A DNA stretch of 64,000 bases, taken from the NCBI GenBank assembly GCA_963723495.1, contig CAVRQR010000009.1, positions 248,001-312,000 on the forward strand, written 5' to 3'. Positions 29,500 to 38,522 of the stretch are shown here, one piece after another. The notes below the pieces were generated by a model. That model made no database searches. It had not been told where the DNA came from and worked only from the letters and a program-made list of their open reading frames with translations. The DNA comes from Gp6-AA40 sp963723495. Its GTDB lineage: Bacteria > Acidobacteriota > Vicinamibacteria > Vicinamibacterales > UBA2999. Numbering within the stretch: the first letter of the stretch is position 1; each line of letters begins with the position of its first letter. The position numbers and the translations under genes are program-made.

Positions 29500-29659
29500 A
29501 GCGCCGAACTTTGGTATCTACACAACCAATCGGCAGTTATGGACCGATCCAGCCGCAGTCGATTCGATTTGGGATTACAGAACTGTAAGTGTACTGCGCT
29601 TTCCGTTCGGAGGGAAGGGTGAGACTTACGATTCGGAGCCTCTCCGACGCTGCAAGTAG

Positions 29660-31723
29660 TTAGGAACTTTGGGCTTCCTGCGCGTGTTCCTGCAGTGCCT
29701 CCCACTGCGCCATCAGGTCACCCACTTCCCACATCAACGCCTGATGACGATCGACGACCTGCTTTGCTCCTTGTCGGTCGTCGTAGAAACCCGCTGTAGC
29801 CATCATGGCCTCGAGCTCCTTGACCATTGCCTCGCGTTCGGCAATCCGACTCTCGAGGTCGGTGATCCGCTTTTGAAGCGCCTGGTTCGCCCGGTCTCTC
29901 TTCCGGCGCTCGGCCTCCTGCTGTTTGCGGGCCTCGCGAGACAGCGGCTCGAAGAGCTGGACATTGGGCTCTGGGCTCGGAGCTTTGGCCTCTCGGCTCT
30001 GGACTTTGAGCTGTGGGCTTTGGACTCTGGACTTCGGGTTTTCCGGTGGCTTCCCAGAGCCTTGTGCCGAAAGCCGTGAGCCTTGAGCCGAGAGCCCGGA
30101 GCCTTGAGCCGAGAGCCCAGAGCCTTCTTTGTGCCAGAGAAACTCCTTGTAGGTCCCGGGATAGACGAGCGCCTGTCCGTGACCGATCTCGATGATCTTG
30201 GTCGCCAGTTTCTCGACGAAGTAGCGGTCGTGCGAAACGATGATCAGCGTGCCACCGTAGTCTTCCAATGCGTCGAGGAGCACGTCCTTCGAATCCAGAT
30301 CCAGGTGATTCGTGGGCTCGTCGAGCAGCAGTGTGTTGGACGGTCGCAACAGCATTCGCGCAACCGCGAGGCGCGTGCGTTCCCCGCCCGACAACACTCC
30401 GGCCTTCTTGTAGATGTCGTCGCCGGTGAAGAGAAAGCCACCGAGCAGGTTCCTGATCGCAGGCACCATGTCGTTGGGCGATCCCGTCTCCAGCGTTTCG
30501 TAAACGGTGAGCGTGGGGTCGAGGCGTACGGCTTCGTCCTGGGCGAAGTACTCCATCACGACCTGATGGCCCACGATGCGTTGCCCGGTGTCTGGTGCTT
30601 CTTCCCCCGAGAGCATCCGCATCAGCGTCGATTTGCCCGCGCCATTGGGTCCGACCAGCGCGATGCGATCGCCACGTTCGATGTGGAGGTCGACCTTCTC
30701 GAACACCTGCAGCGGACCGTACGCCTTTGACGCGTGCTTCACCTCGATCACCGTGCGTCCGCTCTTGGCGCACGCGGGGAAGCGGAAGTGGATCCGCTTC
30801 CGCTCGGGCGGCACCTCGATGGGCAACACCTTTTCGAGCATTTTGATGCGGCTCTGAACCTGCGCTGCCTTCGTCGCTTTGTAGCGGAAGCGGTCGATGA
30901 ACATCTTCACGCGCGCGACTTCCTCGTCCTGCTCACGCTTGGCCTGCCGCAGGCGCTCGAGCATGGCATCACGCTGTTCGACGTACTTGCTGTAGTTGCC
31001 GACGTAGTCGGTCAGCTTGCGCAGGTGAACGTCGGTGATGCGCGTGACAACGGCATCGAGGAAGTAACGGTCGTGCGAGACGAGAATCACCGCATAGGGA
31101 TAGGTGCCGAGATACTCCTCGAGCCAGTTGCGCGCTTCGAGGTCGAGATGGTTGGTCGGCTCGTCGAGCAGCAGCAGGTTTGGACGTCCGAGCAGAAGCT
31201 TGGCGAGCGCGATTCGCATCTGCCAACCGCCCGAGAACGTCTCGCATGGCCGGGTGCTGTCGTCGCTACTGAACCCGAGACCGCGCAGCACGGTGGCGAT
31301 GCGCAGGTCCATGCTGTAGCCTTCGTCGAGCCGGAATCGATCCTGGAGTTCGGCGTAGCGCGACAGCATCGCGTCGTGCTCGTCCTGGGGGATGGACGTA
31401 TCCGCGAGCTTGTGCTCGATGTCGTGCATCTCCGCCTTGATGTCGAGCAGCGGCTGAAACGCACTGCTCGCTTCCTCGAAAACCGTGCGGCCCGAGTGCT
31501 CGAGGCCATCCTGAGGAAGATACCCAATCGTCAACCCGGCCGGCTTGACGACCGCGCCTGAATCCGACTCCTCCATGCCGCCCAGAATCTTGAGCAACGT
31601 GGTCTTTCCCGCGCCGTTCGGACCGCACAGGCCCACACGTTCACCGTCGCCGATCTGCCACGTGACGTGATCGAACAGGATGCGATCGCCGAAGGACTTC
31701 GTGAGATCTGAGAGTTGGATCAC
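29660..31723 (-). CDS. ABC-F family ATPase with heptad-encoded linker
   Basis: 687 residues, two ABC domains without membrane segments: GPNGAGKTTLLK / FSGGWQMRIALA / LLLLDEPTNHLDL in the first, GPNGAGKSTLM / LSGGERTRLAVA / LLLDEPTNHLDLDS in the second, joined by the P-site tolerance linker region (YVEQRDAMLERLRQAKREQDEEV). ABC-F proteins act on ribosomes (Uup, EttA, YdiF type). The C-terminal coiled coil (about 600-687, ERRKRDRANQALQKRI) resembles YdiF/Uup. Between ABC2 and the coiled coil lies a low-complexity stretch with three GSxLSAQ units encoded by heptad repeats. GTG start overlaps the upstream stop (GTGA). Confidence 0.92.
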   Translation of the reverse strand: MIQLSDLTKSFGDRILFDHVTWQIGDGERVGLCGPNGAGKTTLLKILGGMEESDSGAVVKPAGLTIGYLPQDGLEHSGRTVFEEASSAFQPLLDIKAEMHDIEHKLADTSIPQDEHDAMLSRYAELQDRFRLDEGYSMDLRIATVLRGLGFSSDDSTRPCETFSGGWQMRIALAKLLLGRPNLLLLDEPTNHLDLEARNWLEEYLGTYPYAVILVSHDRYFLDAVVTRITDVHLRKLTDYVGNYSKYVEQRDAMLERLRQAKREQDEEVARVKMFIDRFRYKATKAAQVQSRIKMLEKVLPIEVPPERKRIHFRFPACAKSGRTVIEVKHASKAYGPLQVFEKVDLHIERGDRIALVGPNGAGKSTLMRMLSGEEAPDTGQRIVGHQVVMEYFAQDEAVRLDPTLTVYETLETGSPNDMVPAIRNLLGGFLFTGDDIYKKAGVLSGGERTRLAVARMLLRPSNTLLLDEPTNHLDLDSKDVLLDALEDYGGTLIIVSHDRYFVEKLATKIIEIGHGQALVYPGTYKEFLWHKEGSGLSAQGSGLSAQGSRLSAQGSGKPPENPKSRVQSPQLKVQSREAKAPSPEPNVQLFEPLSREARKQQEAERRKRDRANQALQKRITDLESRIAEREAMVKELEAMMATAGFYDDRQGAKQVVDRHQALMWEVGDLMAQWEALQEHAQEAQSS
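29965..30124. repeat. Largest heptad array: 11 + 10 units as inverted arms inside the ABC-F gene
   Basis: On the plus strand eleven heptamers of the form TGGGCTC, TGGACTT (29965-30041), a 13-base spacer, then ten of the form CAGAGCC, TTGAGCC, GAGAGCC (30055-30124), all in exact 7-base register. The arms are approximate complements. Three heptamers equal seven codons, which explains the GSGLSAQ seven-residue period of the encoded linker. Confidence 0.92.
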
Positions 31724-32310
31724 GCAGGTCGTGCGCCCAGGGCCTTCGCGGCTGCGGCCAGAACCTGGGACGTGGCGAACGGTTTCGTCAGGTATCCGGC
31801 CACGCCCAGGTTGAGCGCCGCGATGGCGCTCGATTCGCTGGAGTAACCAGTGATGACGATAGCCGGTAGAGCCGGATTAATGCGCTGCACTTCGCGGATG
31901 AGCATCAGTCCATCGATCCCCGGCATGTTCAAGTCGGAGATCAATAGATCGTAATGAGCGTCTGGTTCACGGAGGAGGCGCATCGCCGTTTCGCCGTCAG
32001 AGGCGACCTCCACGTCGTATGCAGACTCCAGCATCCTCGACAACAACTGCCGAATGCTTTCCTCGTCGTCGACCAGCAGGACTCGAGCTCGCGCTGGCGT
32101 CGTCCCGACCGCCTTGGCGTCGCTAATGCGTTGGCTGTCGAGCCATTTGTCGAGGTCCCTTTTTCGAAAGCGCCACTGGCGGCCGACACGGATCGCGGGA
32201 ATGTTTCCTGCCTTTATGAGTCGGTAGACGGTACGCAGGTTGACGTTGAGGTATTCGAGAACCTCCTCGGTCGTCAGAAAGGTGTCGTCTGTCGGAACGT
32301 TGAGGGCCAC
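31720..32310 (-). CDS. Excisionase-type HTH plus receiver-domain protein
   Basis: 196 residues. Residues 10-62 are a helix-turn-helix of the HTH_17/excisionase (MerR-like) class: FLTTEEVLEYLNVNLRTVYR, then GNIPAIRVGRQWRFRKRDLDKWL. Residues 75-196 are a CheY-like receiver: VLLVDDEES (acidic pair), LLISDLNMPG (phospho-acceptor Asp), VITGYS (Thr/Ser switch) and LTKPFA (Lys). DNA-binding domain first and receiver second is the reverse of most response regulators. No kinase is adjacent; the stop overlaps the ABC-F GTG, so the two are coupled. Confidence 0.9.
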   Translation of the reverse strand: MALNVPTDDTFLTTEEVLEYLNVNLRTVYRLIKAGNIPAIRVGRQWRFRKRDLDKWLDSQRISDAKAVGTTPARARVLLVDDEESIRQLLSRMLESAYDVEVASDGETAMRLLREPDAHYDLLISDLNMPGIDGLMLIREVQRINPALPAIVITGYSSESSAIAALNLGVAGYLTKPFATSQVLAAAAKALGARPA

Positions 32311-32336
32311 TGCTGCACGTCCTCGCGCGTTTTGTC

Positions 32337-32367
32337 ATTGTACACTGCCCTGCGCTCCTTCGCAGGG
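32337..32367 (-). promoter_or_regulatory. Promoter -10 box with overlapping palindromic operator
   Basis: On the minus strand TACAAT (32337-32342) is a good -10 box upstream of the HTH-receiver gene. Immediately upstream, in the -35 region, is a perfect 7-bp inverted repeat, CCCTGCG and CGCAGGG with a 6-base spacer (32348-32367). This is the position expected of an operator, possibly for the HTH protein itself. Confidence 0.45.
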
Positions 32368-32494
32368 CTAAACCGTCTCTCCGTAAAGACTTAGAGCGGA
32401 GGAGACGTGCCAATTCAACCGGAGTCCGTCGGAGCGCACCGCCGTATGATCAGGAGAACGACCGTACGACGGCCGCCGCCGTCTTACCTAACGA

Positions 32495-32507
32495 ACGGAC
32501 CGTCCGT
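32495..32507. promoter_or_regulatory. 13-bp palindrome before the ECF gene
   Basis: ACGGAC-C-GTCCGT is a perfect inverted repeat ending nine bases before the ATG at 32516; a second one, GACGGC-CGCC-GCCGTC, lies about 25 bases further upstream. They may be operator sites or leader hairpins for the sigma gene. Confidence 0.35.
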
Positions 32508-32515
32508 CCTTGCTG

Positions 32516-33106
32516 ATGACGCGCACCGACGAGGAGCTCGTTGCCCGATCCAAGTCGGGTGACGTCGAGAGCTTCAATCAGCTCATCGTGAGATGGGAAC
32601 GGCCGATTTATGCCTTGGCGTATCGCGTCCTCGGCCGGGAGGAGGACGCGCGGGACGTCTGCCAGGACACGTTCCTCCGCGCGTATCGCGCACTGCCCGG
32701 CTTCAAGGGACAGGCGAAGTTCTCGTCATGGCTGTACCGGATCGCGCTGAACCTCTGCCGCGATTGGATCCGCCGTCAGCAGCGGGCGCCGGTCTCGCAG
32801 ATGCCGGAGGACGTCGATCCAGCGGAGTTGCTGGCGGCAACCGAGCCGGCCGAGTCGATCGAAGATCTGGTCGCCCGCCGCGAGATGAGCGCGCTCGTGG
32901 CCGACGCCATGAAGTCGCTCACGGAGGAGCAGCGAACGGCAATCATCCTGAAGGAGTACCACGGGATGACGTTCCAGGAGATTGCGGACATGCAGGGATG
33001 TCCGCTGAGCACGGTCAAGACGCGTCTGTATCAGGGGCTGTCGCAACTGCGGCGGCAGCTTGAACGACGTGGACATGGCGTACCCGAACTGGTGAAAAAG
33101 ACATGA
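32516..33106 (+). CDS. ECF-type RNA polymerase sigma factor
   Basis: About 196 residues. Region 2: YALAYRVLGREEDARDVCQDTFL (core DARDVCQDTF) and FSSWLYRIALNLCRDWIRR; region 4: MTFQEIADMQGCPLSTVKTRLYQGL in two parts, the -35-binding helix-turn-helix. The linker PEDVDPAELLA is typical of RpoE-like group members. It overlaps the next gene, an anti-sigma factor, by four bases (ATGA at 33103-33106). An alternative TTG start at 32510 adds two residues. Confidence 0.92.
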   Translation: MTRTDEELVARSKSGDVESFNQLIVRWERPIYALAYRVLGREEDARDVCQDTFLRAYRALPGFKGQAKFSSWLYRIALNLCRDWIRRQQRAPVSQMPEDVDPAELLAATEPAESIEDLVARREMSALVADAMKSLTEEQRTAIILKEYHGMTFQEIADMQGCPLSTVKTRLYQGLSQLRRQLERRGHGVPELVKKT

Positions 33107-33847
33107 GCGAGACATTCGAGTGCGGAGACAAGGGCGCGCTGGTCGCCTACCTGTACGAAGAGTGCGAGGCGGATGTGCGCGCGGTGATCGCGAGCCATCT
33201 CACGCGATGCGAGACGTGCGCGAGCGACGTCGACGGTCTCAGCTGGACTCGTAAACGGCTGAAAACCTGGACGCCGCATGTGCCGGAGCTTGGATTCCAG
33301 CTGCCGGTGCCGGTGGTGGAGCAGACATTGCCGTGGTGGCGAGCGCCGTTGCCGGCATGGGCACAGGCTGCTGCGGCGCTTCTCATATTTGGCGCCGGTC
33401 TCTCGATCGGTTTGACGCGTGGGGCAGCCACATCGGTGACCCAGCCGGCGCCGACACAGACACAGCCGGCAGCCGCTCCCGTCAGCGACGACGCGTCACG
33501 TACCGGATCTCGCGCAACTGGAACAGCGCCTGAAAGCCGAGATGTCCCAGATGCGTGCGGCGGTCTCGACGCCCGCTCCTCAGAGAGCGCTCGCCGAGGA
33601 CGAGATCATGAAGAAGATTGAGGCGATCGTGACGCAAAGCGAGGAACGGCAGCGACGGGAGTTCACGCTCCGCTCGGTCGAACTGGCGCGCGACATCGAG
33701 ACGCAACGGCGCATCGACATGGCCTCAGTGCGCGAGGCCGTCGGTCAATTTCAGGGTGTGACGGGCACGGAGATCCGGCAGCAGCGTGAGGCCATCGATC
33801 GAATCAACAACTTGATCAGGGTCTCGCAGCAGGGACAGGGTCGGTAG
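33103..33847 (+). CDS. Anti-sigma factor with zinc-finger domain; one frameshift
   Basis: The N-terminal ASD-type zinc-binding domain contains the HxxxCxxC motif (HLTRCETC), the module that clamps ECF sigma factors. One transmembrane helix follows (about residues 88-105, AAAALLIFGAGLSIGL), then a periplasmic, Glu/Arg-rich coiled-coil segment (EERQRREFTLRSVELARDIE). An extra G after ACC at 33505 breaks the frame; removing it joins DASRT to DLAQLEQRLKAEMSQMR. By context it restrains the sigma factor encoded immediately upstream and senses an envelope signal. Confidence 0.87.
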
Positions 33848-33879
33848 ACGAGCAAGCCGATGTCTGGTGGTGAGTGGCT

Positions 33880-34668
33880 ATGGTGAAAATCACGACGTTC
33901 GGGATCGCAGTGGTGCTGGCGGGAACCGCGGTGGCGGCACAACAGACGGATGACGTACAAGTCAGGGCGAGGCAGCGCATCGCCATGATGGAAGGGACGC
34001 TGGAGAGTGCCGTGAAGATCGGCGCGGACAACCTGTTGCGGCAGATGAAGGCCGTCGTGCCGGATCCGCCGATGCTGACCGGCGCACCGGAGGTGCATGG
34101 CTTCCGCCTCGACGGATACGGCATCTTTTTCGATGTCGGTGTGCCGATGTTGCGACTACCGGTGACGTGGCCGTTGCGGTACATGATCAGCAACGACAAC
34201 CGGGACCTCGAGGTGCTGGCCGCCGAGCTGAAACAGCTGATAACCCAGATGGACGCCCGATATCAGCCGCAGTTCGCACAGGCGGTGCGAAGGCTCGAGA
34301 CACGGGCGCAGGCACAGGGTGCACTGGGAATCCCCAGCACGATCGCGGCCAGCCAGGTCGGGGTTGCGCCGCCGCCGGCCGCCACTGCACGCGTGATCGA
34401 CAACCCTGCCGAAGGCTACACGCGTGAGGTCAAGGCTGCGCTCATTGACGCGATGATCGAGAACAGCGGGCCGCTGGGTCTCGGCCCCGATGAATGGCTG
34501 ACCGTCGCCGCGCGCGACAACGTGCCGCGTGATCCACTGGCTCCAGGCGACATGGCCGATTTCAGCACGATCATCTTCAGGGTGAAGTCGAGCGACCTCG
34601 CGGCATTCCGCGCCGGTCGGTTGACACTCGAGGAAGCGCGGCAGAAGGTCGAGGTCCGCGAATACTAG
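33880..34668 (+). CDS. Exported protein of unknown function in the ECF operon
   Basis: 262 residues with a signal peptide (MVKITTFGIAVVLAGTAVAAQQ). The body is soluble, with FRLDGYGIFFDVGVPML and PVTWPLRY, a central Gln/Arg-rich helical part, an Ala/Pro-rich linker, and a C-terminal block LGPDEWLTVAARDN...PGDMADFSTIIFRVK. I do not recognise a family. It follows the anti-sigma gene after 32 bases and is probably transcribed with it, so it may be a member of the response controlled by that sigma factor. Confidence 0.7.
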   Translation: MVKITTFGIAVVLAGTAVAAQQTDDVQVRARQRIAMMEGTLESAVKIGADNLLRQMKAVVPDPPMLTGAPEVHGFRLDGYGIFFDVGVPMLRLPVTWPLRYMISNDNRDLEVLAAELKQLITQMDARYQPQFAQAVRRLETRAQAQGALGIPSTIAASQVGVAPPPAATARVIDNPAEGYTREVKAALIDAMIENSGPLGLGPDEWLTVAARDNVPRDPLAPGDMADFSTIIFRVKSSDLAAFRAGRLTLEEARQKVEVREY

Positions 34669-34725
34669 GGCGGGAACCCGGTCAGCACGGCGGTGTCTCA
34701 TTGAGTGCCCATGTACAATTCCGCC

Positions 34726-35202
34726 ATGCTGACTCGTCTGACTGTCTGCCTGGGCATCCTGTTTCTCGTTGCGGGATGTCGCTCGCGTGAAGTCGAGAAG
34801 GACCTCACCCTCACTGACATTCACACCGGTTGGTACGACCTCGGTGTCGTCGACGGCCAGAACAAGCTCGTCCCGAGCGTCACGCTCCGGCTCCAGAACG
34901 TCTCCACCGAGCCCATTGCCAGGGTCCAGATCAATGCCGTCTTCCGCCGGGTAGGGGAAGCCGAGGAGTGGGACGCGCACTTCGTGCGCGGGATCGGACC
35001 GGAGGGGCTCGAACCGGGTGCAAAAGGCGGGGAGCTCGTGCTGCGATCCGAGCGCGGATACACCGGTTCGCAATCACGCCTGCAGATGCTGCAGAACAAG
35101 GAGTTCGTGGACGCCCGCGTCGAGATCTTCGGCAAGCACGGCTCACGGAACTGGGTGAAGATCGGCGAGTACACCATCGATCGCCAGCTCCTCACCGAGT
35201 AG
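34726..35202 (+). CDS. Small lipoprotein of unknown function
   Basis: 158 residues. MLTRLTVCLGILFLVAGCRSRE has a clear lipobox (LVAGC). The rest is beta-rich: VDGQNKLVPSVTLRLQNVSTEPIARVQINAVF and GYTGSQSRLQMLQNKEF are reminiscent of small Ig-like or LEA14/FxLYD-type domains, in which the phrase on residual corrections to V-x-L-x-N-x-S is common, but assignment is tentative. Located after the ECF operon; a TACAAT at 34714-34719 immediately upstream might be a -10 box for a very short leader. Confidence 0.7.
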   Translation: MLTRLTVCLGILFLVAGCRSREVEKDLTLTDIHTGWYDLGVVDGQNKLVPSVTLRLQNVSTEPIARVQINAVFRRVGEAEEWDAHFVRGIGPEGLEPGAKGGELVLRSERGYTGSQSRLQMLQNKEFVDARVEIFGKHGSRNWVKIGEYTIDRQLLTE

Positions 35203-35292
35203 AGCCACGGCTACCGCGCTTCTCTGACTTCGAGCCAGGGCGCACTTCAGCATGTCCTGTGGTTCGGTCCGCCCATATAATCTCCCGCGTGC

Positions 35293-36682
35293 ATGCCCCT
35301 GCCACCTCCACCGGGAGATATGATGCCCGCAGCATCTGAGCAAGCGTTCTCACGTCCGTCAAACCAATCCAACTCGGCGGGTCCAGGCCAATCGCTCAGT
35401 CTGTGGGATGCGGTTGCCATGGTCGTCGGCATCGTCATCGGCTCCGGCATCTTCCGGCTGCCGTCGTTCGTTGCCGGCAACGTCGACAGCTCGACGCTGT
35501 TCCTCCTGCTGTGGGTCGCCGGTGGTGCGATCTCATTTGTCGGTGCGCTGGTGTACTCGGAGCTTGCGTCGTCGTTTCCGAGCGCCGGCGGTGATTATCA
35601 CTTCCTGATGCGAGCGTACGGCCGGCCCGTTGCCTTCCTTTTCGCATGGGCGCGGATGACCGTCATGCAGACCGGCTCGATCGCGCTCGTCGCGTTCGTC
35701 TTCGGTGATTACGCCGGCCAGCTGATGGGGCTGGGTCCGTTCGGCGCATCGATTTACGCCGCTGCGGCCATCGTTGTGCTCACGGTGCTGAACATGTTTG
35801 GTACGTGGCAGGGCAAGACGGCGCAGAACTTTCTGACCAGTCTGATCGCAGTGGGCCTGCTTGCTGTCGTCGCGTTGTCTCTCGGACGGCCGCCGAGTCC
35901 GCCGAGCGAAGGCGGTGGCACGGTGGCGGTCGGCGCGGCGATGATCCTCGTTCTGCTGACGTATGGCGGCTGGAACGAAGCGGCGTATCTGTCGGGCGAG
36001 ATCCGGGACGTGCGACGCAACATGGTTCGTGCGCTGCTCTTCGGGCTCGGGATCGTCACGGTCATCTATGTCGCCGTCAACTACGCTTATGTCAGGACCC
36101 TTGGGCTCGAGGGGGTTCGAAAGAGCGAGGCTGTCGGCGCCGATCTGATGCGTATGACACTGGGCGAGTGGAGCGCAATCGTGCTCAGCGTGCTCGTGTC
36201 GGCAGCCGCACTCAGTACGGTGAATGCCACAATCTTCACCGGGGCACGGACCAACTACGCACTGGGCCGCGATTTCGCGTTGTTCAGTTATCTCGGGCGC
36301 TGGCGACTGCGTGGTGATACACCAGCAAATGCACTCCTCGTCCAGGGAGTGATCGCATTGGCGCTGGTCGCGCTCGGTACCACCCTGGCGCGCGGTGGCA
36401 TTCAGACCATGGTGGATTACACGGCGCCGGTGTTCTGGTTCTTCTTCCTGCTGACGGGCATCGCCCTTTTCATCCTGCGCCGGCAGCCGCCTGCGACCGC
36501 CGCAGCCGTTTCGCGTGCCGCTCTATCCGATCACGCCGCTGGTCTTTTGCGGCACCTGCGCCTATATGCTGTATTCGAGCCTGACCTTCACTGGTCCCGG
36601 CGCCGCGATCGGCGTGGCGATCGTCGCGGCGGGGCTACCGGTACTGCTCATCGCGTCGAAGAAGCAGAGCTCGATCAGGTAA
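35293..36682 (+). CDS. APC-family amino acid permease; one frameshift
   Basis: Twelve-helix transporter of the APC/LAT type. DAVAMVVGIVIGSGIFRLPSF is helix 1 with the GSGIF substrate motif, SFPSAGGDYHFLMRAYGRPVAF covers helix 2-3, YGGWNEAAYLSGEIRD is the helix 6 motif, and ARTNYALGRDF is the usual loop. The frame breaks at 36499 by an extra G after ACC; correcting it gives PFRVPLYPITPLVFC and two more helices ending at a TAA (36680-36682). Start could be ATG 35293 or 35323. Not related in an obvious way to neighbours. Confidence 0.86.
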
Positions 36683-36704
36683 GCGGCGCGCGGTTCGACC
36701 GACC

Positions 36705-37751
36705 TCAGGGCTGCTCGGGCAGCAGATCGCCTTTGTACGTGACCTTCTCGCCGGGGACGATGCGAACGTCGAAGGTGAGCGGCTCGAACCCAGGCGACAC
36801 GATTTCTACCTGGTACTCGCCTTCTTCCAACCGGAGTGACTGGAACGTGCCGTCGAATTCGTCGACGGTTCCGGCGTAGGAACCATCGATGAAGACCTGC
36901 GCGTTGTACGGACGCACCCGAAGCCGGAGCTCTCCGGTGGGGTAGCCGTAGGTGCCGTAGTAAGAGCCGTAGTTGTCGTAGCGGATTACCGTGCTGGGAT
37001 AGAAGACGTACGAGTCGTAGTGAAGGTCGAAGTAGAAATATCCCCGGCCGTGCGGACCGTAACCGAAGGCGTACGGATAGTGGTAGTACGGCCGTGGATA
37101 GTAGTTGTAGTACCCGTATGACTTGTAGTTCCGGCCGTACGGCGCGTAGACCCGGTAGCCGTTCTTGTTCCAGTCGCGATCGTAGTAGCCGTTGTGCGCG
37201 GGAGTTCTCGGGCGAGGAACCGCGACGCGAGGCTGCCCGCCGCCACCGCTGCCCGCAATGTTGTTGCTCCACCGTTCGCGTGCGACGCGCTGATTGTCCG
37301 CGCGTTGTTCGCGCTCGCGGACCTCTGACGGCGACATCGTGGTGGCTCGTGGCGGCGGCTGGCGTGACGCGGCCCGGCGGCTCGTCTCCGGCTGCTGGCC
37401 GGTCTCCGGCTGTTGACGGAACGCGGGCTGCTGTCTTTCACCTCGTGCCTGGCGTCCCTGAGATGATGGTCCGGACTCGGTCCCGCCGCCGGACTCTCTG
37501 CGTTCACCTCCGCTTCGAGGTTGCGCACGACGTTCGCTCGCCCCGCCGCCTGCGGCCTGTCGCTGCCCGCCGCCTCCACCGTTCCCGCCTCCACCGTTCC
37601 CGCCTCCGCCGTTCCCGCCTCCGCCGTTGCCGTCGCCACTCCGCGACTGTCCGCCTGGCGAGCGTTGCCGCTGAGCGCTCTCGACTGGGGACGCGAGGGC
37701 TGCCGACAGGGTGGCGACCACGGCTGCGACGGCGAGGGATTTGGCGCGCAT
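36705..37751 (-). CDS. Exported PEGA-domain protein with Gly- and Tyr-rich regions
   Basis: 348 residues: signal peptide (MRAKSLAVAAVVATLSAALA), then a disordered Gly/Asn/Arg/Gln region with four GGGGN units encoded by 15-base tandem repeats (about 37570-37630), a Tyr-rich segment (YGRNYKSYGYYNYYPRPYYH in part), and a C-terminal PEGA domain around ELRLRVRPYNAQVFIDGSYAG. PEGA domains are found in surface-layer and envelope proteins; function unknown. It is convergent with the permease, with 22 bases between stops. Confidence 0.82.
   Translation of the reverse strand: MRAKSLAVAAVVATLSAALASPVESAQRQRSPGGQSRSGDGNGGGGNGGGGNGGGGNGGGGGQRQAAGGGASERRAQPRSGGERRESGGGTESGPSSQGRQARGERQQPAFRQQPETGQQPETSRRAASRQPPPRATTMSPSEVREREQRADNQRVARERWSNNIAGSGGGGQPRVAVPRPRTPAHNGYYDRDWNKNGYRVYAPYGRNYKSYGYYNYYPRPYYHYPYAFGYGPHGRGYFYFDLHYDSYVFYPSTVIRYDNYGSYYGTYGYPTGELRLRVRPYNAQVFIDGSYAGTVDEFDGTFQSLRLEEGEYQVEIVSPGFEPLTFDVRIVPGEKVTYKGDLLPEQP
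37570..37630. repeat. 15-base tandem repeat in PEGA gene
   Basis: About four copies of CGTTCCCGCCTCCRC in tandem, encoding NGGGG units on the minus strand. This is an ordinary coding tandem repeat and does not follow the 7-base rule. Confidence 0.8.
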
Positions 37752-37955
37752 ACTCTGGTTTCGAGCAACACCGTTGCCAGTCCGCTGAGCCGGATTTCAG
37801 CCAGAACAAGCGGATTCCACCACGCTCCGGCTGCCGGTGTCCTCTCTCCGGCAGACCAAGAGGACACTCAGAAGGTCATCCCGCTCGAACCCCACCGACC
37901 GACGCCGAACCGAGGTGGAGAGATCCGAACCCTCAGGTCGCGACCACCGACCATC

Positions 37956-37983
37956 GAATCCAGAGTCCCGAGTTCCGAGTCTA
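37956..37983. repeat. Heptad repeat array upstream of hslV
   Basis: Four consecutive heptamers, GAATCCA, GAGTCCC, GAGTTCC, GAGTCTA, ending 14 bases before the hslV ATG at 37998. They overlap the expected leader or promoter region. Confidence 0.75.
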
Positions 37984-37997
37984 TATACTGGCAGGGA

Positions 37998-38522
37998 ATG
38001 CATGCGACGACGATCCTGGCACTGCGTCACAAGGAACAGACCGTACTTGCGGGCGACGGCCAGGTCACATTGGGCGCTACCGTCGTCAAGCAAAGCGCCC
38101 GCAAGATCCGGCGGCTCTACAACGAGACGATTCTCGCGGGCTTTGCCGGGTCGGCGGCCGATTCGTTTGCGCTCTTTTCCCGTTTCGAATCGAAGCTCGA
38201 GCAGTATCGTGGCAATCTCGAGCGGGCAGCCGTCGAGTTGGCGCGTGATTGGCGCACCGATCGATATCTCCGTCGTCTCGAGGCCATGCTGATCGTCGCG
38301 GATCGCAAGTCGACGTTTCTCCTGTCCGGCACCGGCGACCTCATTGAGCCCGATGACGGTGTGGTGGCGGTTGGCTCAGGAGGCGCCTACGCGATGGCGG
38401 CCGCGCGTGCGCTCGTGAGGCACAGCCCGCTCTCGGCGAGGCAGATCGCGGAAGAGTCCATGCGGATCGCTGCCGACATCTGCATCTACACGAACCCGAA
38501 TCTCACGATCGAAGAACTCTGA
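37998..38522 (+). CDS. hslV: ATP-dependent protease subunit HslV
   Basis: Proteasome-like threonine peptidase that degrades proteins unfolded by HslU. MHATTILALRH contains the processing site and the catalytic N-terminal Thr of the mature chain; LAGDGQVTLG and ARKIRRLY follow, and GSGGAYAMAAARAL is the family glycine loop. 174 residues, normal. The stop TGA is immediately followed by the hslU ATG. The frame is open far upstream, but the start is fixed by the family N-terminus. Confidence 0.95.
   Translation: MHATTILALRHKEQTVLAGDGQVTLGATVVKQSARKIRRLYNETILAGFAGSAADSFALFSRFESKLEQYRGNLERAAVELARDWRTDRYLRRLEAMLIVADRKSTFLLSGTGDLIEPDDGVVAVGSGGAYAMAAARALVRHSPLSARQIAEESMRIAADICIYTNPNLTIEEL

Noticed and set aside
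29965..30124. CRISPR-like array
   Set aside because: Unit length is 7 bases with no unique spacers of 30-40 bases, no cas genes, and the region is in frame within a gene.
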